Of a DNA stretch of 64,000 nucleotides, positions 8,228-17,421 are shown piece by piece (position 1 is the first letter of the stretch; every line of letters starts with the position of its first letter). The DNA comes from Pediococcus acidilactici DSM 20284 (GTDB lineage: Bacteria > Bacillota > Bacilli > Lactobacillales > Lactobacillaceae): contig NZ_GL397067.1 of NCBI RefSeq assembly GCF_000146325.1, positions 189,747-253,746 of the forward strand, read 5' to 3'. The notes below the pieces were generated by a model. That model had not been told where the DNA came from. It searched no databases and saw only the letters and a list, made by a program, of their open reading frames with translations. Position numbers and translations under genes: made by a program.

Positions 8228-10841
8228 ATTTACGCCGCGATTTTTGCCACCACAGTTTGATTAGTAAACCTAACCAACCCAGAAGGGTGATGATAGTTCC
8301 CATTCCTAGTAAAGGAGGGTAATAAGTGAGTTTCCATTGGTGGGTGCCTGACGAAATTTTGTCTGCACTACCCAAGAAGTGGTTGGCAACTTTTTGGGTG
8401 GCAACCGCATGGCCATCTGCTTTTAAGTGCCAGCCCGGACTATATGGGATCGAGGTAAACAGATACGGCCGCTTTGTAGTTGCCTTAAGCTTTCCCGTAA
8501 CCACGTTGCCGTTAGCTTGTACATCCGTAAGCTGGTTATTTTGTGCAACGTGATCTAACTGTTTAAATTTAGCAAAATCAAGTTGATAAATTCCAAAATC
8601 AGACACTAATAGGGTCGATTTCTTTAGCACAATTTGAATTCGCACCCGCTTGCCGCGACTATGGTCGGCAACTGACAAAACAATTGGATGGTCGTAGTCA
8701 ATGTCTTCGGTAATGCGTTGGTTATTAACGAAAATGTCGGCATTATGATAGTTCATCTGGCTGCCAGCGGTAATGTAGAGCGGATCGTCAGTTTGAGGAA
8801 CCACTTCAAAAGTAACCGAGGCACCCTTATTTAGTTTTTGTTTATTAAGCACTGCGTTCCGGACGTCAGCCGAGGTGCTGACGTTGGAATAATAAATTTG
8901 TGCAGTGTTGGTGAGATCGTCAAAGAGGTTGACCTTACTTTGGCCACCCAACGCGGTCATAATTGTATTTTGGTACTCTAACGGACGGTAGGCTGGTAAC
9001 TGGTTGGTAACTGGTTGTGAAGTCATCGCCCCTAAACTAATTGCGTAAGGGTTACGGTAATTATTCGCATACCGAGTTTTATCAAAGTAATCATAACGCT
9101 GTAAAATATCGTGCCGGACGCTCCGGGTTAAAAACGGATTTTTCTTAGGCTGGGCGTCAACGAGCGACCAGGAACGAAAATCTAAAAATGCGTCTGATAG
9201 TAAAGTTCCGTTCATATAGGTAATGTTTCCCGAAGTGGTCGGTTGGCCTAAATCCGCCATGGCCTCTAGGGAATTAGTTTCTAAGTTAGAATTAAAACTA
9301 GCTCCACTGTTAAAGCCTAACTGAATGGGATCGTTTTTTGCCCGAAAGTAATTAGTACCAATCCGCTGAAAATCTGCGGGATGTTTTTGGATTTGGCGGA
9401 GAGCTTTCCGCGCTGCGACACTATAAGTTTGAAATTCACTTTGACTAACGTAGCTGATGCGGTTTAAAGACCAAACGGCATTAATTCCAACGTCGAGGAC
9501 CATTAATCCAAGCATAATCGAACGCAACGCCGGGTTGGAATTTGTACTCTGTAAGCCAACCCATAGTAGCAAAGCAGCTATGAAAAGGATTCCGCCTAAA
9601 ATTAATTGGTCGTTAGATAAAAAGTCTTGCGATTTTTGCAAGAACTGGATACCTGCCAGTAGGATTAAACATAGTCCTAGTAGACTAGTGACCAGCGGGG
9701 CTAATAGCTTATTTTGGAGAGGATAAAGCATCCCCCAAAAGGCAAGCATCATCATCCAAAAGCTAAAGATAAAGCTGAATCGGTAAGCATACCACCACGG
9801 AAACTGCATTGCGTGCCAAAGTAAATCTAGTGGTGACCAGCAAAATGACAGCAAGAAGATTGCGGTGATTGCCAAGGCACTTAGGCGTTGAGAAAGTTTA
9901 ATTTGGCGGTTAAAGAAGTAGGCGATTACCGCAATTAAAATTACCATCCCGACGTAAATGTTTGGAAGTCCCTCGGACATTTGTTTAAAACTAAAGGTTC
10001 CTGGAAATAGCTTTAAAACCATCTTGAGCGGATTATATTCAAATTTCCACTGCAAGGTGTTTTCAGTGTAGTTAGCCTTTCCGTGCAAAAGTGCCCACAA
10101 AGTCGGCATCCAGGTCACCGCAGAAAAGATTCCCACTGCCAGCCAAGCCTGCACAAAGGACCATGCCTTACGCCAATTGAGGCGGGGACTGCGCCACAGA
10201 AAATACATCACCGTAAAAATTCCAATCATGTACGCAAAGTAATAGTTAATAATTACCATGGCGGTCATGCTAATTACAAACAATTTAAGCTTGCGATCGG
10301 CGATAATTTGGTCGATTCCCATAATAATCAGTGGCAATAAAATTGGGGCATCAAGCCAAAAAAGGTTGAGCTGGTTTGCAATTGAAAAGGCCATTAAACT
10401 ATAGGAAGTAGCAAAACCTGCCACACTAAGTCGGTTGGGATTTCGTCCAAGACTTCGTGCAAGGTGATGCAAATAAAGCGCTGCGGTTAAGCCTGCCAAA
10501 GCATACTTGACTAGGGTAACGATTAGGATTCCGGTAGTAATACTTTCCTTTTTAAAGAAAAGCAGTATTAAATTAGTTGGGCTTAATAAATAGTAGGCCC
10601 AAGTGCCGAACATATCACTCCCGAGACCGTTGCTAAAGGAGTAAAAAAGTTGACCCGGGTGTCCTAAAATAGTTTGCCGAAAATATTCGTAAAAAGCGAC
10701 GTATTGCTGGCCCATATCCACGGTTAGTAAGCTCGAGCTACCAAATGGAGCAAAGCCCCGGTAAATAAAGTAGGTGAGCATTACTAAAGCGGGAATACAG
10801 CTACTGAGCAATAAATCACGTTTTTGGTTATTAATTTGCAT
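8226..10841 (-). CDS. yfhO: YfhO-family polytopic membrane protein
   Basis: 871 aa, with a YfhO (GT-C-like) architecture. About a dozen hydrophobic segments fill roughly residues 10-460, a large extracytoplasmic Asn/Thr-rich domain covers about 480-835, and a last TM helix precedes a basic tail (KLWWQKSRRK). The N-terminal part has the family pattern FIYRGFAPFGSSSLLTVDMGQQYVAFYEYFR. YfhO proteins are linked to glycosylation of wall or lipid-linked polymers (lipoteichoic-acid glycosylation in Listeria and Bacillus); activity here is inferred from family. It stands alone, opposite to its neighbours. Confidence 0.9.
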   Translation of the reverse strand: MQINNQKRDLLLSSCIPALVMLTYFIYRGFAPFGSSSLLTVDMGQQYVAFYEYFRQTILGHPGQLFYSFSNGLGSDMFGTWAYYLLSPTNLILLFFKKESITTGILIVTLVKYALAGLTAALYLHHLARSLGRNPNRLSVAGFATSYSLMAFSIANQLNLFWLDAPILLPLIIMGIDQIIADRKLKLFVISMTAMVIINYYFAYMIGIFTVMYFLWRSPRLNWRKAWSFVQAWLAVGIFSAVTWMPTLWALLHGKANYTENTLQWKFEYNPLKMVLKLFPGTFSFKQMSEGLPNIYVGMVILIAVIAYFFNRQIKLSQRLSALAITAIFLLSFCWSPLDLLWHAMQFPWWYAYRFSFIFSFWMMMLAFWGMLYPLQNKLLAPLVTSLLGLCLILLAGIQFLQKSQDFLSNDQLILGGILFIAALLLWVGLQSTNSNPALRSIMLGLMVLDVGINAVWSLNRISYVSQSEFQTYSVAARKALRQIQKHPADFQRIGTNYFRAKNDPIQLGFNSGASFNSNLETNSLEAMADLGQPTTSGNITYMNGTLLSDAFLDFRSWSLVDAQPKKNPFLTRSVRHDILQRYDYFDKTRYANNYRNPYAISLGAMTSQPVTNQLPAYRPLEYQNTIMTALGGQSKVNLFDDLTNTAQIYYSNVSTSADVRNAVLNKQKLNKGASVTFEVVPQTDDPLYITAGSQMNYHNADIFVNNQRITEDIDYDHPIVLSVADHSRGKRVRIQIVLKKSTLLVSDFGIYQLDFAKFKQLDHVAQNNQLTDVQANGNVVTGKLKATTKRPYLFTSIPYSPGWHLKADGHAVATQKVANHFLGSADKISSGTHQWKLTYYPPLLGMGTIITLLGWLGLLIKLWWQKSRRK

Positions 10842-10971
10842 AAAGATCCCCCAAGCAATTTATTAATAGTATTAGGATAGCATAAAACATCTTTAAGACT
10901 TTACTAATCAGTTAGTGAAGTGGCATATTTTCTGGTAGAATAAACGAAGTGATTTAACTAAGGAGTAATAT

Positions 10972-13068
10972 GTGGACATGAAAAATCCGAAGAAAAAATT
11001 TCGGCGGCAAAAAAGTGAATTACCGTTTCGGTTAAATTTAATCTTTTTTGGTGTCTTTGCGTTATTGTTATTATTGATTGGCCAATTAGGCTATTTACAA
11101 ATTTTGTACGGCTCAAAGCTCCAAGCCGAGGTTAACCGTTCGGATAACATGGTAGAAACCGAAAATGTACAACGCGGGATGATTTATGATTCCACGGGTA
11201 AGGTTTTAGTGGGAAATAAGGCGCACCAAGCGGTTTCTTATACTAAGAATATGAACGTTCTACCGCAGGATATGTACGACGTAGCTAATAAGTTAAGCAA
11301 GTATTTAACGGTTGAAAAAAATGACCTTACTTCAACTGATATTGCGAACTATCTTTTAGCTGACAGTAAAAATAGTAAAGCGTACGCGCAAAAAATTCCT
11401 AACCGGGAAAACCTTTCTAGTAAGGCATTGCAAGAAAAAGAGATTGCCGCGGTCAAAAAGGATCACGTTGAACTGACTGCTCGGCAAAAGAATGCCGCGC
11501 GAATCTATAAAACCATTAGCGGAGCTTACCAGTTATCGACGGTTTACATTAAGGAGACTGATTTAACCAGCGAGGAACTATCTCAAATTGGGGAACACTT
11601 GTCAGAGATGCCGGGAGTTAAGATCACTACTAGTTGGACCCGAAACTATCCTGCTGGCGATGATGTAAAGTCGTTTGCCGGAACGGTTAGCAGCTCCAAA
11701 GTCGGACTTCCTAGCGATGAAGTGAACACCCTCTTGGCGGAAGGCTACGCCCGTAATGATCGTGTCGGGCAAAGTTACCTTGAAAAACGTTATGAACCAG
11801 TACTAAAAGGTACCAAGTCGCAGACTTCTGTGGAAGTTAGTTCGGGCAACCAAGTGGTGAAACGGGTGCAAAAGTACGCAGGTAAGAAGGGTGATAACCT
11901 AGTTTTATCAATCAACTCTAAGTTCCAAGAAGAAGTACAAAAGATCATGAAGGAAGCTTCCCAAAATGCGGGCGGTGAGTCAACCGGCGGTTACGCGGTG
12001 GTAATGAATCCGAAAACCGGGGCGGTAATTGCCTTGGCCGGAGTAGATCGCGATCCGTCAACCGGTAAAATCACCGATAACGCCCTCGGAACTATTAACG
12101 AGCCAATTGTAATGGGATCGGTGGTCAAAGGTGCCATGGTTTCCGGAGCCTTAATGGACGGGGTAATTACTCCAAAAGACAATACCATGATTGATAAGCC
12201 AATTAAGTTGGCGGGAACGGGCTCAAAGAGTTCGTGGTTCAACAGTACGGGTAGTGCGAACATGCCGGTTGACGTATCGACCGCGCTAGAAGTTTCTTCA
12301 AACTCCTACATGATGCAATTAGCCATGAAGGAGGGCGGTTTCAAGTACAAAGAAGGTGCAGGATTAGCTGGGATGAATCCGACCGTGTTTAACAAAATGC
12401 GGGGATACTTTGAACAGTTTGGTCTCGGAGTAAAGACTGGAATTGATATTCCAGGGGAATCGGCAGGTTATAAAGGACCTTCGAGTGCGGCAGACATTGG
12501 TAAGGCGTTAGACCTCTCCTTTGGAAACTACGATGCTTACACCACAATTCAAATTGCCCAGTACATGTCGACGATTGCTAACGGAGGGTATCGAATTGCT
12601 CCTCACGTGGTGGAACAAATCCGAAGCAGTCGTTCAAATGGTAAGCTAGGGGCAGTACAAAGCACCACCACCCCGCAAGTGTTGAATTACATCGACATGA
12701 GCAAGGAAGAAAAGAAAATGGTTACGGACGGACTATATAAGGTAGTGCACGGTACCAATAAATATAAAACCGGGGGACCGCTTGCAAGTATTTCACCAGG
12801 AATCTCGGCTAAAACTGGTACGGCGCAGACCACTACTAATGGGAAATCAACGGTAACGTTATCCTTAGCTTCTTTTGCACCTTCTAACGATCCGCAAGTC
12901 GTCGTGGCATTGGCATTGCCAGGGTTGAGTACCTCTAGTGAAGCTGATAACATGAACGCGGCTAAAAAGATTTACGAAGCTTACTGGAAAGACGTCCAAT
13001 CGAAGTCTTCCTTAGAAAACCCAACGAAGGCGACTAAAGAATCGGCTGCGCAAAACTTAAATGGGTAA
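10972..13068 (+). CDS. pbp2B: Class B penicillin-binding protein PBP2b (division transpeptidase)
   Basis: A 698-aa monofunctional D,D-transpeptidase that cross-links septal or peripheral peptidoglycan outside the membrane. A basic tail and one TM helix (about 22-45) are followed by a dimerisation domain and the transpeptidase domain. The three active-site motifs are present: SVVK (about 382), SSN (about 442) and KTG (about 613). The start is GTG at 10972, 6 bases after AGGAG; the ATG at 10978 is a less well spaced alternative. It is monocistronic or reads into rpmG. Confidence 0.93.
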   Translation: MDMKNPKKKFRRQKSELPFRLNLIFFGVFALLLLLIGQLGYLQILYGSKLQAEVNRSDNMVETENVQRGMIYDSTGKVLVGNKAHQAVSYTKNMNVLPQDMYDVANKLSKYLTVEKNDLTSTDIANYLLADSKNSKAYAQKIPNRENLSSKALQEKEIAAVKKDHVELTARQKNAARIYKTISGAYQLSTVYIKETDLTSEELSQIGEHLSEMPGVKITTSWTRNYPAGDDVKSFAGTVSSSKVGLPSDEVNTLLAEGYARNDRVGQSYLEKRYEPVLKGTKSQTSVEVSSGNQVVKRVQKYAGKKGDNLVLSINSKFQEEVQKIMKEASQNAGGESTGGYAVVMNPKTGAVIALAGVDRDPSTGKITDNALGTINEPIVMGSVVKGAMVSGALMDGVITPKDNTMIDKPIKLAGTGSKSSWFNSTGSANMPVDVSTALEVSSNSYMMQLAMKEGGFKYKEGAGLAGMNPTVFNKMRGYFEQFGLGVKTGIDIPGESAGYKGPSSAADIGKALDLSFGNYDAYTTIQIAQYMSTIANGGYRIAPHVVEQIRSSRSNGKLGAVQSTTTPQVLNYIDMSKEEKKMVTDGLYKVVHGTNKYKTGGPLASISPGISAKTGTAQTTTNGKSTVTLSLASFAPSNDPQVVVALALPGLSTSSEADNMNAAKKIYEAYWKDVQSKSSLENPTKATKESAAQNLNG

Positions 13069-13170
13069 TTTATTGAATTCATTATGGAAAAAATATGTAA
13101 ATCGTGGTAGCATGTATAATGCTAGTGGATTTTAGAATTCAAATATATATAATTAATGGAGGTCATTCCA

Positions 13171-13320
13171 ATGCGTGTACACATTACTTTAGAATGTACT
13201 GAATGCCATAACCGTCAATACTTGTCATCAAAGAACAAGCGTAACAATCCAGATCGTTTGGAATTAAACAAGTATTGCCCACGTGAACGCAAGGTTACAT
13301 TACACAAAGAAACTAAATAA
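13171..13320 (+). CDS. rpmG: 50S ribosomal protein L33
   Basis: A short 49-aa gene. The protein starts [17 protein letters not shown] and continues with the L33 signature [20 protein letters not shown]. The first zinc-ligand pair (CTEC) is intact. The second pair has one Cys (KYCPRE), as in the common bacillar L33 form, so full zinc binding is doubtful. GGAGG lies 8 bases before the ATG. TATAAT about 55 bases upstream suggests its own promoter. Confidence 0.96.
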   Translation: MRVHITLECTECHNRQYLSSKNKRNNPDRLELNKYCPRERKVTLHKETK

Positions 13321-13399
13321 TAATTAAGGCTAGGGGCCCCAAGTTGGAGGTTGCTGGTCTTTTTTATTACAAGTTCACCGAATCAGGAGGAAGAGGCTC

Positions 13400-13978
13400 G
13401 TGGATAAAAAACAATTTCGGCAATGTCAGATAGAACGGTTGCGACAGTTGTCTCCGGATGTTAAGGCTAAGCTAGAAGAGCAAATTATGGAACGGTTCTT
13501 TGAACAAACTGCGGTCAGCACGGCAAAAAACGTAGCAATTACGTTAAGTCAAAAATTTGAGCTAAACACGGCCCCCATTATCCGAAGCCTGCAAGAGCGC
13601 AAGATTTCAGTGTTGGTTCCTAAAACTTTTGAAAATCGACGGATGGAGTTTGTTCCGTTAACCTCCGAGACCCAGTTGGCACCCCAGGCCTTTGGCATTT
13701 TAGAGCCCGTGGGCGGGGTTCCGGTTGCACCCACAGCTCTTGACTTGATTGTGGTCCCGGGGCTAGCTTACGAGCAAACAGGCGGTAATCGTTTAGGATT
13801 TGGCGGAGGATACTACGATCGTTATTTAAAACGGGCTCCGCAAGCACATAAAATTGTGTTAGCATTTAATCAGCAAGTTTATCCTGCTGCTCACTGGCCG
13901 GTAGATCAATTTGACGTGACGATGGATCTAATTATTACCGAGCAAGGGGTTCAATTTAAAAACGAACGGATAAGATAG
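13400..13978 (+). CDS. 5-formyltetrahydrofolate cyclo-ligase
   Basis: Converts 5-formyl-THF to 5,10-methenyl-THF with ATP, returning the stored folate to the one-carbon pool. The family motif GNRLGFGGGYYDRYLKR is clear, with the LDLIVVPGLAY strand before it. 192 aa. The GTG start is preceded by CAGGAGGAAGAG. The next gene, for a rhomboid, begins one base after the stop, so translation is probably coupled. The pair with rhomboid, YqgQ and glucokinase is the classic yqgN-yqgP-yqgQ-glcK order of Bacillus. Confidence 0.93.
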   Translation: MDKKQFRQCQIERLRQLSPDVKAKLEEQIMERFFEQTAVSTAKNVAITLSQKFELNTAPIIRSLQERKISVLVPKTFENRRMEFVPLTSETQLAPQAFGILEPVGGVPVAPTALDLIVVPGLAYEQTGGNRLGFGGGYYDRYLKRAPQAHKIVLAFNQQVYPAAHWPVDQFDVTMDLIITEQGVQFKNERIR

Positions 13979-13979
13979 A

Positions 13980-14669
13980 ATGGACAAAACAAAAATTAAT
14001 TTGAAAAACTTTTTTGCCGGACCTTTCATGACGATTACTTTAGTTGCGTTGAACGTGTTAGTTTACCTATGGCTAACCTTAGCAGGCGGATCAACTGATC
14101 TGACGGTTTTGGTAACTCATGGAGCCATGGTGCCAGCCATGATTAAAGATGGTGCCGGATGGGCAAGCTTGTTTACTTCCATGTTTGTGCACATCGGTTT
14201 TGAGCACTTGTTATTTAACATGATCACGCTTTATTTTATTGGACGCTTACTGGAACAGGTAATTGGTCACGGACGTTTTCTATTAATTTATTTGCTTTCC
14301 GGAATTTTTGCCAACGTAGTTAGTTTAGCGTTTGCTGCACCAAATAGTATTTCAGCAGGGGCTAGCGGGGCCATTTTTGGGATTATTGGTGTCTGGATAA
14401 TGATGGCTGAGCAATACCGAAACTATCCTTTTTTAGCCGGAATGGGCCGCCAAATGCTGATTTTTAGTGCGTTGGGAATCGTTAGCGGAATGTTTGGTAC
14501 AAATATTGATATTTTCGCCCACCTAGGCGGGCTAGTCGCTGGCTTTCTACTAGGTTACGGGTTTAGCTTCCCCAATTTAGGCAAAGTACCCCTAAAGAAA
14601 AGACTTGGTAGCGGGGTCCTTCTACTAATTTTATTGGGAGTATTTGTGAAATTAGCGTTTACATTATAG
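13980..14669 (+). CDS. Rhomboid-family intramembrane serine protease
   Basis: A 229-aa integral membrane protein with about six TM segments. The catalytic serine lies in GASGAIFGIIG (TM4) and the catalytic histidine in AHLGGLVAGFLLGYG (TM6). The HxxxN motif HLLFNM is in TM2. Predicted to cleave TM helices of membrane substrates. It is shorter than B. subtilis YqgP (GluP) and lacks the large N-terminal and TPR domains. Translation is coupled to the upstream cyclo-ligase. Confidence 0.93.
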   Translation: MDKTKINLKNFFAGPFMTITLVALNVLVYLWLTLAGGSTDLTVLVTHGAMVPAMIKDGAGWASLFTSMFVHIGFEHLLFNMITLYFIGRLLEQVIGHGRFLLIYLLSGIFANVVSLAFAAPNSISAGASGAIFGIIGVWIMMAEQYRNYPFLAGMGRQMLIFSALGIVSGMFGTNIDIFAHLGGLVAGFLLGYGFSFPNLGKVPLKKRLGSGVLLLILLGVFVKLAFTL

Positions 14670-14701
14670 CGATAATTTGGTAAATTAGTTGAGATGGTAT
14701 T

Positions 14702-14932
14702 ATGAAAACACTTTATGATGTGCAACAACTTTTAAAGCAATTTGGTGTCTTTGTTTACGTTGGTAAACGCAAGTGGGATATTGAATTGATGAGCATTGAA
14801 CTGAAAAATTTGTATAAAGCGGGGGTAATTGACCAGCCGACTTTTGCAAAAGCTCAATTAGTTTTACGGCACGAGCACCATATTGAAGAAGTTAGAGATC
14901 ATAAGCAAAAAAATGGAGGTTTTTTAGACTAA
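14702..14932 (+). CDS. yqgQ: YqgQ-like small protein (DUF910)
   Basis: A 76-aa soluble protein with the DUF910 pattern: YDVQQLLKQFGVFVYVGKR and WDIELMSIELKNLYKAGVI. Function is unknown; family structures are small helical bundles. It almost always precedes glucokinase in Firmicutes, as here, and its stop overlaps the glk start by one base, so it may tune glk translation (inference). Confidence 0.9.
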   Translation: MKTLYDVQQLLKQFGVFVYVGKRKWDIELMSIELKNLYKAGVIDQPTFAKAQLVLRHEHHIEEVRDHKQKNGGFLD

Positions 14933-15894
14933 TGGAACGGAAATTAATTGGGGTTGACCTTGGTGGAACAACAATCAAGTTTGCTATTTTAACTGAGGAT
15001 GGCGAGATCCAACAAAAATGGAGCGTAGAAACGAACGTCCTTGATGAAGGTTCTCACATTGTCCCGGACATTATTGAATCCATTAATCACCACATTGATC
15101 TTTACAAGATGAGCAAGGATCAATTTATTGGAATCGGTATGGGTACTCCTGGAACCGTTGATCGTCAACGCGGAACGGTAATTGGTGCATTTAACCTAAA
15201 TTGGAAAGAAACCCAAAACGTCAAGGAAGAAATTGAAAAAGGCACGGGCATTAAGTTTGCAATTGACAACGACGCAAACGTGGCTGGCTTGGGTGAACGC
15301 TGGAAAGGTGCCGGAGAAAACGGTGACGACGTGGCGTTTGTTACCCTTGGTACCGGAATTGGTGGCGGTTTGATCGCTGGTGGTCAACTGTTACATGGGA
15401 AGGCCGGCGCAGCTGGAGAAATCGGACATGTAACGGTTGATCCAGAAGGCTACTTATGTACTTGTGGTAAGCGCGGTTGCTTAGAACAATACGCTAGTGC
15501 TACTGGTGTTGTACATGTAGCTCGGGACATGGCCGAAGAATTTTCTGGCGATTCTGAATTGAAACGCCAAACGGATGATGGGCAAGACATCACTTCTAAG
15601 CTAGTGTTTGATTTGGCAAAGGAAGGCGACGTTTTAGCATTGCGCGTAGTTGATCGCGTTTGCTACATGCTCGGTTTGGCACTTGGTAACTTAGCAAATA
15701 CGCTAAATCCTGAAAGCATTGTAATTGGCGGTGGTGTTTCAGCAGCTGGTGAATTCTTGTTAGATCGGGTTCGCGATAACTTTGAAAAATTTGCATTCTC
15801 TACCGTGCGTTCTTCAACCCAATTGAAGCTTGCTCGTTTGGGTAACGACGCGGGGGTAATCGGCGCTGCTTCATTAGCGCGGGTATTTGCTTAA
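14932..15894 (+). CDS. glcK: ROK-family glucokinase
   Basis: Phosphorylates glucose with ATP to glucose-6-phosphate in the cytoplasm. The 320-aa protein has the ATP-binding phosphate-1 motif IGVDLGGTTIKFA (about 5-17), the sugar site AIDNDANVAGLGE, and the ROK zinc motif CTCGKRGCLEQYAS. Its ATG overlaps the yqgQ stop (TAATGG). It provides the kinase for non-PTS glucose, including glucose freed from disaccharides. Confidence 0.96.
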   Translation: MERKLIGVDLGGTTIKFAILTEDGEIQQKWSVETNVLDEGSHIVPDIIESINHHIDLYKMSKDQFIGIGMGTPGTVDRQRGTVIGAFNLNWKETQNVKEEIEKGTGIKFAIDNDANVAGLGERWKGAGENGDDVAFVTLGTGIGGGLIAGGQLLHGKAGAAGEIGHVTVDPEGYLCTCGKRGCLEQYASATGVVHVARDMAEEFSGDSELKRQTDDGQDITSKLVFDLAKEGDVLALRVVDRVCYMLGLALGNLANTLNPESIVIGGGVSAAGEFLLDRVRDNFEKFAFSTVRSSTQLKLARLGNDAGVIGAASLARVFA

Positions 15895-15922
15895 TATATA
15901 GAATTTTGGAGATGAATAAAAC

Positions 15923-16342
15923 ATGGTAGCTGCAGCAGCAAGTAATTCGAGTGGATTTTGGATCAATACCGTAATCATTATCTTAATCATTGCCTACTTA
16001 CTTTATCAACTATATATGTATTGGAAGCGGGGCAAGATTGCAACCCAATTGGATAATGAAGCTTTTCGAGCGGGGATGCGCAAGGCTCAAGTGATTGACG
16101 TGCGTGAAAAGAAAGAGTTTGATGCCGGTCATATTTTAGGTGCGCGGAACATCCCTTATTCCCAAATGAAAAGTCGGACGCAAGAGTTACGCCCTGATTT
16201 ACCAGTTTATTTATACGATCAAGGCCGGACGTTTAGTGGACGGGCAGCAATGCTTTTGTCAAAACGCGGCTTTAAACAACTATATATTTTGAAATATGGT
16301 TACCAACGTTGGGATGGAAAAACTAAAAAGGCTAAATATTAA
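15923..16342 (+). CDS. Membrane-anchored rhodanese-like domain protein
   Basis: 139 aa, with one N-terminal TM helix (about 10-31) and a cytoplasmic rhodanese fold (VIDVREKKEFDAGHILGARNIPY). The usual catalytic-loop Cys is not visible. Where sulfurtransferases have a Y-C-x-x-G-x-R pattern, this protein reads LYDQGRTFSGRAA, with Asp in that place. It is probably not a sulfurtransferase and may act by binding. It is in the glk operon and ends at a terminator. Confidence 0.88.
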   Translation: MVAAAASNSSGFWINTVIIILIIAYLLYQLYMYWKRGKIATQLDNEAFRAGMRKAQVIDVREKKEFDAGHILGARNIPYSQMKSRTQELRPDLPVYLYDQGRTFSGRAAMLLSKRGFKQLYILKYGYQRWDGKTKKAKY

Positions 16343-16383
16343 AAAGAGATTGGGTTAAAATGGAATTAACCCAATCTCTTTTT
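16341..16383. terminator. Terminator after the yqgN-glk-rhodanese operon
   Basis: AAAGAGATTGGGTTAA and TTAACCCAATCTCTTT form a perfect stem flanked by A and T runs. It can also serve the convergent minus-strand gene. Confidence 0.9.
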
Positions 16384-16427
16384 GTATACTGGTGCCAACT
16401 TAAGGTTAGCAATGTTTTTAAAACGAA

Positions 16428-16604
16428 TTAACCGTTTTGGGCCGCGTGCCGTTTACGCTCTGCGCGTCGCCGATTTTCTTCAGCACGGTTTTCGATTTCT
16501 TCGACAGGCTCCACGACTACCTTATGAAAGGTGTACACTGCACCTGCAATGGCACCAAGAGTTGATACGGATCCAAAAAGGAATCCCTTAACAAATTTAC
16601 CCAT
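16428..16604 (-). CDS. DUF3042 small membrane-associated protein
   Basis: Read on the minus strand, a 58-aa protein begins MGKFVKGFLFGSVSTLGAIAG and continues with one hydrophobic segment (about 5-27), then a charged helix rich in Glu and Arg. This matches the DUF3042 pattern of lactobacilli. AAGGAG lies 8 bases before the ATG. The similar-sized open frame on the plus strand is a shadow: it has no SD. Function unknown. Confidence 0.88.
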   Translation of the reverse strand: MGKFVKGFLFGSVSTLGAIAGAVYTFHKVVVEPVEEIENRAEENRRRAERKRHAAQNG

Positions 16605-16685
16605 GTAATTCAGCTCCTTATTTAGGTTACCCTAATTATGCGCTGAATTGCCCAAAAATACCAGAAATAGATCTAGGAGAATGTT

Positions 16686-17420
16686 ATGTTGACGCAAGTA
16701 ATCGCCCACCGGGGCAGTAAGGGTGTTCGACCTGAAAATACACTAGCAGCCTTTAAAAAAGCAATTGAAGAGGGTGCAGATGGAATCGAAACGGACGTAC
16801 ACTTATCTAAAGATGGTGAAATGGTGATCATTCATGATGAGACTGTTGACCGCACCACTAACGGAACGGGCCGCGTATTTGACCATACTTTAGCTGAGTT
16901 AAAGCAGCTAAGCGCTGGAGGCTCCTTTAGCGGAAGGTACCAAAACGAGAAAATCCCTACATTGCAAGAAGTGGTCGACTTACTAATTGCGGAACGATAT
17001 ACCGGAATCTTTAATCTGGAACTGAAGACCGACAAATTTAAGTATCCTGGGATTGAACAAAAAGTGTTTAGTTTTTTTAAGGATCTCGACTACCCGTTCG
17101 AGCTAGTGTATTCGAGTTTTAACCCGGAAACATTAGTTACAATGCATACTTTACAGCCAGACGTAGAGATGGCTAGTTTGTTCAAATTTAACGCAAAGGC
17201 AGCTCGCAAGTTGACGCACCGTAAGGTAATTCAAAATTGGCACCCTAGTATGGCTTGGGTTCGGGGTCATCGTTTTCTTCTAGGAAAACGACGTTTACGT
17301 CCTTGGACAATTAACGTGGAAAGTGATTTAAGATTTTGCTTTCAAAAGGGCTTTTTAGGCGTGATTACGGATTATCCGACCCGTGCATTACAAGTCCGGG
17401 CAACTATTCAAGGAGGATGA
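16686..17420 (+). CDS. Glycerophosphodiester phosphodiesterase
   Basis: Hydrolyses glycerophosphodiesters to glycerol-3-phosphate and an alcohol. The 244-aa cytoplasmic protein has the GDPD catalytic signature: IAHRGSKGVRPENTLAAF at the N terminus, the metal ligands in DGIETDVHLSKDG, and the second His in VIIHDETVDRTTNGTG. NLELKTDK supplies a further acidic ligand. There is no signal peptide. GGAGAATGTT precedes the start. It is followed within one base by miaA. Confidence 0.94.
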   Translation: MLTQVIAHRGSKGVRPENTLAAFKKAIEEGADGIETDVHLSKDGEMVIIHDETVDRTTNGTGRVFDHTLAELKQLSAGGSFSGRYQNEKIPTLQEVVDLLIAERYTGIFNLELKTDKFKYPGIEQKVFSFFKDLDYPFELVYSSFNPETLVTMHTLQPDVEMASLFKFNAKAARKLTHRKVIQNWHPSMAWVRGHRFLLGKRRLRPWTINVESDLRFCFQKGFLGVITDYPTRALQVRATIQGG

Positions 17421-17421
17421 G

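Noticed and set aside
16382-16591. A plus-strand 69-codon frame opposite the DUF3042 gene
   Set aside because: It begins inside the terminator, lacks an SD, and the minus strand encodes a recognisable protein with a good SD.
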